NCBI GenBank assembly: GCA_013433145.1
Contig: CM024175.1
Span: 7,486,516-7,550,515, forward strand
From: Ascaris suum
Lineage: Eukaryota > Nematoda > Chromadorea > Rhabditida > Ascarididae
Direction of reading: 5' to 3'
DNA: 64,000 bases
The notes under the pieces were generated by a model. It did no database searches. It was not told the DNA's origin and saw only the letters and a program-made list of their open reading frames with translations. The position numbers and the translations under genes were made by a program. The stretch's first letter is position 1; the number at the start of each line of letters is the position of its first letter. Positions 39,601-53,100 of this stretch are shown here, piece by piece.

Positions 39601-42573
39601 GGAGAAAATGAATTTCCGCAGGTGTAGTTTGAATGTCATTATTATCTTGGAAGTTTCGCTGATAGTTAATTCTTAATCCTATCCTTGGCTCTAATCTTAT
39701 CCTCAATCCTCACCAGTGCAGTTTTATAATGTTTCAAGGAATTTTTCATTCTAGCGAGACTTCACATCCACGATCTATCCCTGTTCTAAATTTGCGATCG
39801 CAATGTCTTACTGTATCTGAGTAGATCTCCGGCTAATTCTTGAAAAGAATTCAAAATCAATGAAAATTTTTCACAGATGATTTCTGGAACTGTGAGATTA
39901 AATATGAGTTGTAACTCTGCCGGGAACGACCTGCGTTGTATTTGTTTCATCGTTTTCGATAGGTCCCTCGGTTTTCAGTAAATCAGACCCAAATACCAAA
40001 CTGTATTTTGAGAATTGTTGCAGCTGAGTATTTACGACGTAAATTCAGATGGGTATAGCCTATTTTGGAGACGCCAACCAGCGAAATTCACTTCTTCCCT
40101 CCTCCTCCTCCCCCACCCATCCCATGCCTTACCTTTCCCTTCGCGCCTTCCTCTCATTGCACTGTTTCGACGTTTATGATTCCTTTCACAGCACTTTTCT
40201 ATCATGCTCACACTGCGTTTCTACCTTCGTAAGATGGATAAACTAGCAGGACTGATAAGATGTATAAAGCAGGAGAATTGGACGTCATCATGAATGAAAC
40301 AGGGTTAGAGTTTCTACGTCTCGTGGAGCATCTAGAAGTTTCTGGAAAAAATAAAATATATAACTTCCTTGTGAACTTTCGATAGTTCCGGTCGCTAGAT
40401 CCCATCTCGCTAACGCAGGTGACGGTGTTCACCGTCTTCCACCTCAGGCGATAAGAAGGATGAATGGGCATGCTTCGCTTCAAGCAGCATTCGCCCTTAT
40501 TTTGCTTAAAGCTCTTCATTAATCACTCAGAGTTCCGCTGGTATATAAATCGCAACAGGGAGTTGGTGACCTCAGCTTGCATCACCGTACACAATAGACA
40601 TAACACTTCATAAATGTTACATAAGAATACTGTGTAGAGTTGCCCCAAGCCAATTCTCTGAGCGAATCTTAGTTCCCTCCGATGTTATACTTTGTTATCT
40701 CATTTTTGCCTCTTTTATTGCATATATGACGATGCTCTCATCTGTCTCTGTTTCCTACTTAATAACACCTGTTAATATGCAAATTAAGTCGTTGAGTTAG
40801 TGGCTTTCAAGTAAAAGTGCTCAGCGAAACATTTCCTCAGTGCCATGCTATTACGCTTTGCACGTTTAGGTATAAAGCAAATAATTAAGAAAAATTGATA
40901 GCAGTTGTGATTTCAAAATGGTTTCAGGAAACGCGAACGAATATAATTATCACCTACAACACCGTCAACCATACTCATCTCAAATCGCGGTCATTATATC
41001 CTCTAAAATAACTGACATCTGGTAAGATGATGCATCCCTAAAGGGCGCCATTATGCGATCTGTCTGCAACGTACCATTCACTTGTTTCAATTTTGAGAAA
41101 CATCATCACCATGCTGTATTAGCTTAGTTTAATAGTGTGCGAAACTGCTGTTTTTTCCTTACCTGTAATGGATATAAATAAACAAATTGACAGTTCCAGC
41201 TACAGCGCCATACAGTTTTTTTCATGGCGTTTTTCGCTTACGTGTAAAGCAATAGAGGATTCAAGCATCACCACGCTGTATTAGCTCATGAAAAATTCTC
41301 CGCAGATGACTGATTGTCGAGGATCAGCGACCGGTTAGCGCGCTCATTAAGCGTGGTTATTTTAATCGTTTTTTGCAGTTGAAATTAAAACGCTTGAGAA
41401 GTATCAATATGAGTGCAACCTTTACTGTACTCATTGTCTCCCATTATTTAGTGCAGAATAGCAAATCACCAACAATGTTTAACAGGTAAAATTCACTTTT
41501 CTAACCGTTTATCTACTGAGTGTATGAGTCTATGAATCGCCGTTTAGTATTATGAAGTGTTCTTTTACTCTTTCTGATTTCTCTCAGCTACTCTTCGTCC
41601 AATTTTTTGAGGCAAGGTCGTCACAGGCCATCAATTTTCAATTAGACACTTCATTAATCGATCGTTGATAGTGCCATTTTCACAGTGAAATTACACATCC
41701 ATCAACATATATGGCTTACTTTGAAATGTGCACTGAGACAATTCATTCACAATCTTTCGAAGGGATAGAAACACAATGATGCCATGAACACATTAAACGA
41801 TACTTTTTTGGAATCAGCTAGCAAAGATATGAATAGAACATTCGATTCATCGATTTACCTTGCGATTCTTTAAGGACGCATAAATCCACAAAAAGAGGAG
41901 CATTAATGCAACACTTAGACTGGCATCACTGCAGAAACATAGTGCAAAGCCACTATCATTATTCACACACGTTCATCAAAGAAAAGAAAGTGCAAGAATA
42001 TTTCTTGCGACTATCCGAATTTCACGCCTTTTCGCTCTCGTTCTCTGGTTACAAAAAGAACGCCTTCAATGGTGACGCTATTTGTTTAATTTTCAGATCT
42101 TTCAAACGACCGTTAAAAGGAAGAGCATCCCTCGATAACAACATATCATCCAGTCATAGTACAATTATAACAACCTTTTAAACTTGTTCTCCGAGGTTCA
42201 GTAACCAGCACAAAGCACCATCACAAATAGTTCAGTTCTTAAACTATCATATGTATCCTCTTCTCAGCACCGTTTACTGTTGCAGTGGATGAATATATTC
42301 AACTTCTTTACATATGAACTTTGCATCAAAATTCAAGTTTCATCTTGTCAGTGCAATCTGTAAGTTTATGACAGAATCGTGTTTTGCAGATTAAGAACAT
42401 GGCAATGAAAGAGGTTCATTTGGTCGAATAATAAAGTTTACCTCTTCGAAAGCAGAAAGATGAGCCAATGAAGGGAATAGAGTTAGCAGATATATGGCTC
42501 CAAAGATAACGGTAAAGCATACTAATGCAAAAATGTACGTGCATACAGGTACGATATCGCTGATGATTACCAT
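33666..42573 (-). CDS. Uncharacterised single-pass membrane protein (8 exons, 266 aa, provisional model)
   Basis: Exons: 42573-42442, 38789-38697, 38589-38526, 38055-38008, 37688-37596, 34797-34757, 34062-33841 and 33773-33666; total 801 nt with all phases compatible. Exon 1 gives a short N-terminus and one hydrophobic helix (FALVCFTVIFGAIYLLTLF). The rest is a soluble domain with VVVHQSACELMAYNASNFES (a possible N-glycosylation site), AYINAGVFIRGKRCC, FLSGITTVPNGRRSPIAFVH and TKGYYFNTFNSVCYE, ending in IGRYTQIYVKVF. Several cysteines fit an extracytoplasmic domain. Exons 2-5 and 7 have good sites (for example ACT|GTAAGT, TTTGCTTAG). Exon 6 (41 nt) is the weakest, and a missed exon in the long first intron is possible. 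No family is recognised. Confidence 0.55.
36310..36600 (-). mobile_element. Decayed non-LTR retrotransposon (LINE) reverse-transcriptase fragment
   Basis: On the minus strand, the frame at about 36506-36453 reads CYPLVEYCAPICSTHLLSN. It resembles the C-terminal RT motif of CR1/jockey-type LINEs (Y-x-R-P-L-L-E-Y-C-S-P-x-W-S). In the following frame, YRELLAKLEHVIRN matches the usual Y-x-E-R-L-x-x-L block that comes next. Stops and frame changes separate the pieces, so it is dead. It lies in intron 5 of the uncharacterised membrane-protein gene. Confidence 0.5.
36855..37085. repeat. Diverged tandem duplication
   Basis: The stretch from about 36860 (CTACCTAAAGCTAGCAAGTA) and the one from about 36987 (CTACTTAAGCTTGAAAGTAA) each continue into a matching TTTGAAGATA/TCTTGAAGATAC block and then TTTTGCT/TTTTGCCC. 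The two copies are about 100 bp each and about 130 bp apart. Confidence 0.45.
39322..39534 (-). CDS. Hypothetical ORF in the first intron of the unknown membrane-protein gene
   Basis: The 70-codon frame starts at an ATG and reads like protein, with KAFENEKFLRYFFSFIEYHC and NSEIFHKARELNAIRT. No splice sites or family are evident. It could be an extra exon, a nested fragment of a mobile element, or chance. Confidence 0.2.
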   Translation of the reverse strand: MKRRQEMETLNGITFDGKAFENEKFLRYFFSFIEYHCTKNSEIFHKARELNAIRTAHITIARFGVTSLAN

Positions 42574-43250
42574 GCAGGCTTATTGTAGCAACGTGAGTTT
42601 TCATTGAAGGTGCGTTTTACAACGTTTGTTTTGGTAAGTGATGCACACAACAAGCTCACGAGTCGAGTCAGTACTACATGCGAGAAGGGTCGTCCAAATT
42701 GGAAGTGGTGATGGGGGAAGGTGGAGGAGAAGGAAGAGGAATTATCCAGAGACAATTTGCTTGCATCACAATGTGCATGCAACTCGTCGGATGGGTTCAT
42801 AAGTGCTACCTGAGGCCACTCTGAAGTTATTTGCTGAGCGTTTTTGCATTGCAACCGCCAATTCATCACTCCTTCCAAATCAACGATCCTCTCATTTTTC
42901 AGACCCGACTAATGGCTATGAGGGCAAGTTGTGGCAGCTAATTAATTGCTATGTCCTTCTAGTACTACTCCGGTCACAAAACGCTTCTTGAATGATTGCA
43001 GTAGATTTTTTCAAATTTCTGCGTTTTGCCAGTGAATTTGCTTGTTTAGTGGTTTCCGAGCAGATATTTTTTCCACACATGAATTTCCTTTTAAGATGTT
43101 CGCTTTGCTGTAGGATTGTGAACAACATTTTGTGGTTACGAAAGGCAAAAAGGAACGAGGAATGAGGAGGAGTATATGATGAATTCGGTGGCTCTGTGAG
43201 GATTGAAGAAGCTCACTGCCTGTGATAGAATTCCGTCCGGTTGTTTACTG
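42574..43250. other. Gap between ncs-1 and the next minus-strand gene
   Basis: The two genes lie on the same strand, 677 bp apart (ncs-1 stop 43251, next ATG 42573). No AATAAA is visible close to the ncs-1 stop. An acceptor-like CAATAAG lies just before the downstream ATG. The gap is long for a nematode operon, so independent promoters are as likely. Confidence 0.4.
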
Positions 43251-46200
43251 CTACGATGAGAGGCCTTCATAGAGAGATAGTGCATGTACGATGGATGGGT
43301 CCGCCTTAGCGCCTTCTTTGAATTCCTCCAAAGTTAACTGTGCGTCGTTGTTCTGCAAGAAAAGAAAAGCATTGGTTGACTGCCACCATTCACCACGCCA
43401 TACCTTCTGCATCACTGTTCCAAGTTTCCACACTTTTCTCATCTGTAACGTCGGAAATATGAATCCATTGACAATTACGAAACAAATGGCTATCAGCTGT
43501 ATCAAAAAAAAAAATCGACTCGTCTTAGGAATATCGTACTAGGTGGCATTTAGCTGTGAAAGTGTCATTCCCCTCAAACTGCTGCCTTTGAAAAGAAGAG
43601 GGAGAGGAAGTATGCATAATTCAGTTGAGGCATTGTATCACATTTATTTCAAATGATAGTGCCCTTGAACGTCACAATTAACAAACATCAACGAAGAAAC
43701 TTATCAGATTTGAAGAAATATATTTGCTGTTATCGTTTAATATTCCTAAGATTCTTAGATGCCTCTTTCTTCGAAATGAGCAAGCAGTGCTGTTGCTGCA
43801 AAATACTTTTACAAAAAATCATCTCTGAAGAATTCAAAAGACCGGAAAACAACCAACAAACCTTATCCATCATCCTGAAAATGCGATCCACTCTCTTTTC
43901 GGGAGTGTTCTCCTCTTCTGGCAACTTCACCGTTGAGCCGACCATTTTATAGATGCTACCAACGATTGAAAGCATCTCATCTCGTGTGATGAAACCATCG
44001 TTATCCAGATCATATAACTTGAACGCCCCTATAGCCATATTATTTATATGTTTATAGCAATGTGCCCATGCGATTATGTATTACTGTTGGAGGCAAATAA
44101 GATGATGAATGCAAATCAGCAGAACTTTTTCTAATTGTGCTTATCATTTCAATTTCTCAAACATAGATTTCAAACTCGAAGCACATTTCGACCTTTATAT
44201 ATTGTTCCATTCTCTTTCTTCTATGATAGCGGATTACCGCTTTGTATAGTATTGCATAATGTTTATCACTTCGTTCATGTTTCCATAACGTCCCTACTTC
44301 GTGCTAACCGGCCCTGCTTTATAGTATATCTATAGACTCATGTGCACTACAACTAAAATATTCCGAAGAAGCTCAGGTGAGGCTTTTTCTTGTTTAAAAT
44401 TTTCACTAGTTCCACGAAAAATATGCTTGCTGCACATATGCTGGCTGCAATTAGTAAGTGCTAAAAGACTTTGTTTCCTGTTTTTTGTGCAACTATGCGA
44501 CATATTTTTCGAGTTTATAGCACATGACATATGCTTCGAGTTTATAATATACAACACATGTTATATAATAAAACGTACAGTGTAATTTCTCGTCGAGATT
44601 GCCGCGCGATGTTATTGAAAGCGCCCTGATGAATTCATGAAATTCAATGGCACCATCCTGAAATCGAATCTCACAGTTAATAGCCTTTAGTCTTTTTGTT
44701 GATTCTATGAAAATTGGTTCCATGTATTCAAAAATTCACACTCAACAGTATGAAAATAAAACTAGGCAAGCATATGATGAAAATCGATTCAACTATTCGA
44801 AATTCGTTTCTTAATTTGGATTTTTGTTTTTATTTTTATTTTTTATTTCTTTTGCGGAAGTGTATTAGAGCAATACCATGTCTGAGCGCATATATATGTG
44901 TGTTCGCAATATTTAATCGTTTCAATTCGCAAACGATAAAGGCGATTAAATGGAAGCTGCTAGGTATATACTTTCTTTTAAAATTTAAAAGGTGCTATAA
45001 ATTTCGTGACTCAAATTTCATTTCTTCGATAACAGCTCAATTTTTTCGATAAGTTTTTGGCCTGCAACGTATAAAACTGATCGATTCTTTGTAGAAAATT
45101 TAACGTTGAGTGTTTCGTCAATATTTTCTTTTATCGCCGGATCGATGCAACGTAATAAAACGCATATCATGCGAGTCGTTTTAGTACATTTGCCATTATT
45201 TCCTGTGAATGTGTGAAAAATCAGCAACAGTCATGAGAAGAAAAATTTCTATGTTATCTATCCAGCATATGCAATTTGTTTGCAGTGGAAAAATATGAGT
45301 GCATTACATGAGGCAAACAACTCGATAATCAGTATCACTTCAAACGAATTGCAATGAAATTGCAAAAAATTGCAACTCTCTAGCAAACTTCTAAGGCATT
45401 CACCATTAATCACCTGAGGCTTCAAAATGAAAGGCGTCTGATGTCTTACATTCGCTAATCAAAATTAAACCTATCACCGCTGCATATATGCTTTTGAAGA
45501 CCAACCATCGAACATGAAGCCATGTACAGATTGACTTAATTTTTCAATCAGAATTAACCCATTTGATGCTTGTCAGTTGTCTAGTCAACCCACGAATGCG
45601 GAAAAGTGCATGTGAACACAGAAATTCGAGAATTTGTGAGTCACAGTATTTCTGATTGATCCCAACCAAGAATAACGAAATTAAATGGGTTTAGTTCTTT
45701 ACGATTACTAATTTGTTGATGAATCAAGGTTTCACAAGTAGACAACCAGGTTAGACAACATGTGTTCCTAAGGACTGGTGGAAGGGGTCGGATAGGGACG
45801 GGGAAGCGGGCGAGTGAACGAACACTATCTGAAAATTGCTGTCTTAACGAGTGAAAACAAAAGATAATTGTTGAGCTAAAAAAGGCTAAGAACTTCCCCT
45901 CAAAAAATGTTCCACATTAAGAATAGATGAAGAGTTCTTAAATTATATAGTTCACTCTGAATTTTTTCATAAACAGCACCATGATCTGATAGCGGATTGA
46001 TGAGACAAACGTATAAATCCTTTCTTCTCAAAGATTTTTTGCACTTTTCAAAGAATGTGAAATATTTTCGGGGCGTTTTAAAACAACGACAACAGCGAAC
46101 ACTTTCTCAAAAATATAAAATAGAAAGCACACAGAATTAACCTTATTCTCGTCGAAAACTTTGAAAACGAACGATGCAAAATCTGATGGATCGCCCTGTG

Positions 46201-49200
46201 GGAAAAACTGCTTATAAATTTTTTGGAATCCCTGCAATATAATTTAACATTTTCATTAGCTGAATTTCTATAAAACTCGTATTTTATAGATGTGCAATGA
46301 AGTACTAATTAAATGACTTTTCTCGAAATTAAAAGGAAACGTGAAAATTCATTTCATGGAAGTGCTGAGCTCATAAAGGAAGCCAAGTTTTGGAAAGCAG
46401 TCAGTGGGTATGAAAAAAGTGTTGGAAAAAAGAAATAGTTCAGGTGAGACATTGAGGTCGTTTCCAGTGCAATCGATGACACATATATTTTAGCCAAGAC
46501 GTTGTCCGTATATTTGATGACTGACTCTGCTGGGTTCAATTCATGCCATTTTTGCTCATTTATTCTTCATCCTTAGGATCAATCACTGTTCCTGCCGTGA
46601 TTCCAAGAGTCTGCTTTCGTTAGGTTTTATAAAAGTCACATTTTTTTTCGCTCAAAGTCAACTCTAATAGCAAATAGCAAATTTTTCGCTCAAGATGAAG
46701 ACTTCCATCTTAAGTAGCACAAACTTCGTGCAAATCCTCTAAAAAACGAGTATCACCTGGTAGGAAAAAGAAGCCAAAAAAGAAGTACACTACAACAATT
46801 TTTTCTAGTATACTTCATAGAATGACGTATATCTTCTGAAGAATAAGAAAATATAAAATAATATTATAATTAAAATGAGGTATGATTGAGCGAGGAATGA
46901 TTAGTTGCAATTTGGTGCAATTTCTTGAGGTCTTGAACGATGCGAAAGTGCACTCAAAAGGAATCGATTATGGCTGGAGAGGAATGTCTCAGAAGCGAAC
47001 TTACTGCTTCAGTGAGCATTCCATTGGGGCAGTCACGCACGAATCCTTTATACCTGCAACAGAATCAATCAAGCTTATCGCCTTACTCCAATTACACGTA
47101 GGTTTTACTCCCATCCTGTAAAATGTCTGAAACCGACCGCATAACTAAATAATGAAATATACTGAAAACGAAGAACAATGATGGACAGCGACAATGTACC
47201 ACAATACATTTAACCATAACATATAAAATAATGTGTTAACATGCAGAATGAGGGTGGCCAAATACATATAAACAAGCCATAAACTATAATAAAACTCGAT
47301 TTTATAGCATTACGCTTTCTTTTTTAAGAAGAAACACAAGAAGCACGCCATAAAAAGATTAAGGGGAATGCGCATTTTTGACTCAAAATATGCGGGAAGC
47401 TACAAATAATGATTTTGAACATTACTGTGCTTAAAGAAATTCTATGCAGTAATTTCTAAATGCCTACAGTTTACAGTTTACCTCATTTCCGCCTCATAAG
47501 CCTCCGCTCTTGAAGGCGAAGCAAGTTCTAATCCCGAATAAAAAAGCAACCTTCGGGAGGAGGGAGGGGACAGATCCACAAAAATCACGGAAATTTTAGA
47601 ATAATTCGATAAAAATGTCAGTTTTAAAACTTCTCAGTCGCTAATAATCAGAACTTCAAATGCTTTACTTTCAGCCGGAATTGTCAACACTTTAGGAAGT
47701 GAAAAATGGATATTATAAACAAACAAAGAGCTTATTGTTTCAGAAGATTTTCAAAAAAAAGACGGTGCTATGAGGCACAGCGTACACAGCAGGCAGAATC
47801 AAGTAGTGCATGCTGACTTCCATTAAGTCACTTACCATTGTTTGATTTCCTTCTCGGTGACTGAAACAGGGGAGGATTAAAATTATAAGAACGACTATAT
47901 CTAAGCGGTATCATATTTCGGGGACTCGAAGCTCATTTCATAGAGCACGAAGGAAGAAGTATGACTGCATTCCTTCCCAGTCAAAAAGACACTGAAGGAA
48001 ATCACGATGCTTTATGAGAAGGAAAGCATATTATTCTATATACTCAGAGATATACGTTAACAAAAAATCTATCTCATCCATATATGTGAGCACATAAAAA
48101 ATCTGCAATGGATTAAATAAAACCGTTAAGATAGGGGGCCAATTTGTGTTGTTATGTTAATGCGTGCTTGTATTCCAAAGCTGCCTGGCCCATCTTTGCA
48201 ACCTGAAGTTGCCTTTTATGACTTCATATTAAACGCATCCAATTATAAACAAGACGCTTTATCTAAACAAACGAAGCTGAGCACACGCTTTAATGTCTCG
48301 TCAATTCCACAAAGTATTCTCATAAATTATGGATCAGAAGCGGGCAAGCTGGGCAAGTTCACATCGTAAATTTTAGTCGGATCAACGACCATTCGCGCAG
48401 AATTCTTGCTAATTTTAAACGTCTTGCGCATTATGCCCTGCGAATTTCGCCAATCAGAATTTCTCGACATGAAGCTGTCAAACAGCCAGACGGATACAGG
48501 CATATAAAAAAATGTACAGAGTGACGTCGATATAAAGCGTTTGCGCAAAGAAGGCTTGCAAAAGCGCGTAAGAGTAGAAGCCGAAATTGGTGGAAATTCC
48601 GCAGTTCGGAGAACTTCTTCCAAAACGAGAGTTCGAGCTTTGACGTGCTATCATGCTACGACTTTCGTCTAGTCAGCAAAAAAAATCGACTTTTACAAGT
48701 TGCGTACAACTCTGTTTCTGTCTACTGCTCCACCATTTTTTCCGCACTATGTGATAAACCGTTTGACTTATCGCTGCTCCCCTTCTTCCTTTTTCTTTGG
48801 CCATGTTACCTCTCAAGTTATCAAACCCCGGTGATCCTGGATGGCGGGGGAAGGGAGAGAGATGCGATAGTAGGACGAGGAAGGGGGCAGTGGAATAAGA
48901 AACCAAAGCCCTTTGCAAATAGGCTATTTTCGCCTGTTAGTTAAGGATCGCATCGCTCAAAACAAACAAAAGGGGCTGAAAGACTTTCATTAATCCCAAC
49001 CTGTTGTGCGTTTTCTGGAAAGAAAAGCTGTGACCCTATACGTTGGGAAATTTTTGAATACCTCACTGACTTCCCCAGTGCTGTCAGACTTGGCTATCTG
49101 CGCTCTCCTTCATCTCCTTGCTCTTTTCTTCTCTCTCCATTCAATTCAACTTTTCGAACCACCTTACCTCTCGAAAAGCGGATCGGATAAGAACAATAAG

Positions 49201-50133
49201 GGTACTGAAGAAGTGTTCAAAAGTGCGTTGAAAATATTTTCTCTTACCCAAGTTCGGTGTGATCACCTTTTCACGCTAGACCAGTATCGAGATCGGAAGT
49301 CGACTACTCTCGAAATATCAACTCTCTCCTTATGCCTTCTGTTACGCCTCCTTTCCCTTCCTTAGTCCACTGCATCGAACAATTTTATGCTGACATTTGC
49401 AATTGCAGCAAATATTTGACTATCTCTTCATCTTTTCATTCCGACGTAAAATCAGTGAAGCGAAAACTACTGGAGTTCTATCAAACCATTAAAGAAAAAA
49501 GATGTCATTAATAAAGAATCATTCAATGCTAGGCAAACAGCCAAATGCAATACAGCCTATAACTGTGTGATACATGTAATGGCCTGGGCTGGTAGCTGCA
49601 CCAATTATTATTCTGTCAATTTATTTTTTCAGACCTTTGATTTGATAACTTCATGTCAAGAATAACTATTAGAATAATTACTGCGAAATATCAACGGCAT
49701 GATTTTAAGCCCATTAACGTATGGTTAATATGCCGCTGAAGATAACGGCTGATTTTTCTTTCGAGATGAGTGAGACACTTCTGAGGCAGTCGGCGAGAAA
49801 GAATCACTCCGGCACACAATTCGACACTCGATTCGCCGGTGATGTCAGAATAATCTCGAGAGCAATTTTAACTGTGCAAGTTTTGAAAAAATTCTTCAGC
49901 GCTTTTTTCTGTAGGATGAAATCTCACAAGGAACGACTCGCTTGAATAAATATAACGCATGAACTGAATATCCCACTAAAATTGAGGAGAAATCGAAGAA
50001 TAAACTGAAACATCGGATGTGGGGCTAGTCCGAAAAAATTCGAAGTAATCAAAAAAATAAAGTACTAACAATAAGTTTGTTTGGCGAGAATCTTGACTTG
50101 GTCACCTTTGAGTTTACTGTTCGCTTTGCCCAT
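43251..50133 (-). CDS. ncs-1: Neuronal calcium sensor 1 (7 exons, 191 aa)
   Basis: Exons: 50133-50070, 47860-47836, 47053-47005, 46231-46142, 44657-44579, 44028-43862 and 43352-43251; total 576 nt, all phases consistent. It is a Ca2+-binding switch of neurons that regulates receptors and PI4-kinase-type partners at membranes. The N-terminus [10 protein letters not shown] has the Gly2 N-myristoylation site. EF-hand 1 is degenerate (the family's usual CPNG). EF2 is [12 protein letters not shown] (73-84), EF3 is [12 protein letters not shown] (109-120), and EF4 starts [12 protein letters not shown] (157-168). [19 protein letters not shown] and the C-terminus SLYEGLSS match nematode NCS-1. Length is exactly that of the worm protein. 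Exon 2 is only 25 nt. Introns range from about 0.5 kb to 2.2 kb. Confidence 0.97.
48327..48623 (-). other. 98-codon open frame inside ncs-1 intron 1
   Basis: A continuous minus frame without an obvious start or domain; it contains [20 protein letters not shown]. It lies within the 2.2-kb first intron (47861-50069) together with a plus-strand 119-codon frame (49006-49365). Neither shows splice or homology support, and I treat both as chance or repeat-derived. Confidence 0.25.
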
Positions 50134-53100
50134 ATTGCTCTCCTTAAGACCTGATTTAGGTGTTCACGAGCATTCGAAGTGATTCGTTGCTGATTGGACA
50201 GCAGCGGCAAATGGCTTCGATCGGCGAGCGCGGAGAGCTTAACGAAGAACGATCACACTATAAGCATCCACATGTTGATGAATTTTTTTAATATTTCGGT
50301 GCTATAGTACTACCTGAAATAACACCCACAAATAACATGTTTGTGTCATCCACAAAAATTTGCATGATTCGGCGTCGCAAAGTACTCGATAAGATAGAGG
50401 TCGTGAGAAGCTGAATGTTAAAACATAGGCTGCTATCTGAAGAGTTCTGCTGTTGTGCTTATCACCTGGTAGGGACCCAAAGTTGAAAAAACTTATGCGT
50501 TAATGGATGTAGAGATTGGAGAACAAAAAGCTCAAAAAGCACTTTTTTGGATTGCGCAGTTTAGCTGGGGCTAAAGCATTTGACCAGAAACTTACGGATC
50601 TTCTCCATGAATGAACAGCTTCGAGTTTTGGTCTACTCGATACGCAAATGAGGATATCAAAATCCATATCTCATACTGCTTCTTCATTCAGGAAAAAGAA
50701 AGAAACGTAATGTCGTTATGCACAAACTGCTAAAATTAGAATCTCGAGGGGCTAAGAGGTGGAAAGGCAACAAAGAAAGGTGGGAATTTCTCGACTTATT
50801 CCTTTGGTTATGTTAATGGCCGCTCCCGAGTTGATCTGTTTACGAGGGAGGCGGTCATGACAGGCTGATGTGCTTCGCTTTGCTGGTTACGTAATTGATG
50901 GGATGCATGAATGTTTTTAGGAACGAGAAGCTATCGATTTTGTATTTCATACAGATAATAATATGAATAATAACGGCATAAATTTAATGTAAAAGAAGTA
51001 AGACGTTCAAAATTTGATATATAACAACAATAAAGGGTCGCATGCCTATCTAAAATACTGCCATCGATTTCAGCAACGGTTGGAGAGACACTCCGTTTTA
51101 TTATAAAGAATTCAATAGCAACGTTTATGTAATGCGCAACAAAACACCTTTACAAGTTGCACTTTCACTTCGAAAGCGCAAAGTGCAATTCGAAAAAGCG
51201 CGTATTGTGTGAGCTAACTGTGCACGTAAATCATGCTAGAAGAAAGAATGCGCATTTCAATCAACGCGCTCTTTGATACGGGCAAAAATCTAGTGGGAAG
51301 CACTAAGTTGGGCGTGTCCAATGTCACACATTATACACGATGTAGGTGGAGAGTCGTAAATCTTATGAGAGGTAGGGGTGGATGGCTGTATATTGCAAAT
51401 AAGTATGTGATGACGAATTGTTAGTACACATTAGCAATAAGAAAAGTCGATAAATAAACGGTTACATTTTATGTGCTTTGAATACCTATAAATACTAGAG
51501 ATGTCCTTAGAGAAATATGCATAAAAGAATGAAACATCTTCAAATGGGAAATATCACTTCATTTTCTCAAAAAAGATCATATGAAGGCAAATCAAACTTT
51601 GCAAGTTTCTACAAGAGTGGCACATTTGAAACGAAAAGTAATGAAAAAGAAGAAAAGGCGACATTTGTTATCCGGTCGCTCAATTGCCAAAATTCAGCAC
51701 TCAGTCATGGAACTGTCAAATATTTCAGTTTTAATGAAATAAAAATATAAATAGGATGCGCTTCCCTTGTTCCTCTCGAGTGGATCGTGCATCAGTTATT
51801 CTTCACATAACCCAATCAGCTGGTCATACTGATAAGGGTGCTGTTCATCTTGCAGAAATGATCGCATACAGATGGAGATCAAACAAAACGAATCCCTAAT
51901 AGAAGCTAATTAAAACGCTCGCCTATCCATAATTACCAACCGTTAGAGTTTAGTGCTGTTGAACAGACAACAGTATTGAAGAGGATATATTGCAGATCTT
52001 TCACCTTCGAACAATCCGATTCGAACTCTGCTCATATTTTATCATGATTCAGAATCGCTATAAACATCTGACAACTTAAAGTGAAATCATGTGAGCTTCC
52101 TTTCGCAATTGTTTCAATGAAGATAAAATACTTAATCAATTACATAGGCAGACAATGGTCACTTCAGAAGCATTAGCTAATAAACGAAAAGAATTGAAAA
52201 TAGGTGGTCAGAGGGAGAAAGAGAAAACTGGTAGAAATAGTATGGCTCCGACGTAGGAGTTACCCACAGTCATCTTCAGCACAGCTGCCACGGTCATGTT
52301 CAAAGGAGCTGGTAAGGTCATATGATGCACCTTGGGAAATTTGCATTTGCCAAACACTTTGAAGTCATATTGTGCTTGTGCCTTATGCCTGTGGTTGCAG
52401 TGACTGAAGAAGCGTTCCAGAAGGTCAGAGGTGATGTACAGTTTGCAGCCCATTCGTCTCAGCCACTGTGCTCACTTGTTGCCAATTAAAATTGAATATG
52501 TGGAATAAGGATTTGATATTGTAGGTGATCTGGTCGTCCGCGCAAACCATTAAAAAGGACTTGTCTTCGCTGTGAAATGAAAGCGCGACTGGCGATAAAA
52601 ATATATAAATTTTCTGTCATAACCACTTCAGTGAAATGTCAACAAGCAATAAAACTCACAATCTGCATTTTTTGACTAACCGAGCAATTCAACAAGTCAT
52701 CGAAAAATTAATTCTTTTTGAATGAGTGCATCGACGTAGAAGGAAAATACGACCTAATGCAAATATATAAATTTGGACACATCTAAGCATTTATATTTTT
52801 CTGCGAATTTGATAGATCAAATGAAACGCTAATGATAGAGAGCTATAGATTATATGCGATATTTTTTGTGGTCGTTACCCCGTTGATTTTTGACATGAAA
52901 TGTTGCAATTATCGGCGGAATAATACACATGAAGTGGGCACAACGGCTAATAAGATATTTTCAAGGTGAAGCAGAGTGAGCAGCCGATAAGTTAAGCTCG
53001 AACTCAATGACTAATTAATTTGCACGGAAGGTCGTGTTCATCTTTCGACCCTTCTACAGACTCATACGTCGTCAGTGGAGTTGTTCAAATGAAATGTTAT

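Noticed and set aside
46882..47121. Plus-strand 79-codon frame
   Set aside because: It is antisense to ncs-1 exon 3 (47053-47005) and surrounding intron.
49006..49365. 119-codon plus ORF in ncs-1 intron 1
   Set aside because: It has pyrimidine-rich composition that favours Leu/Ser, no motif and no splice sites; it is most likely chance.
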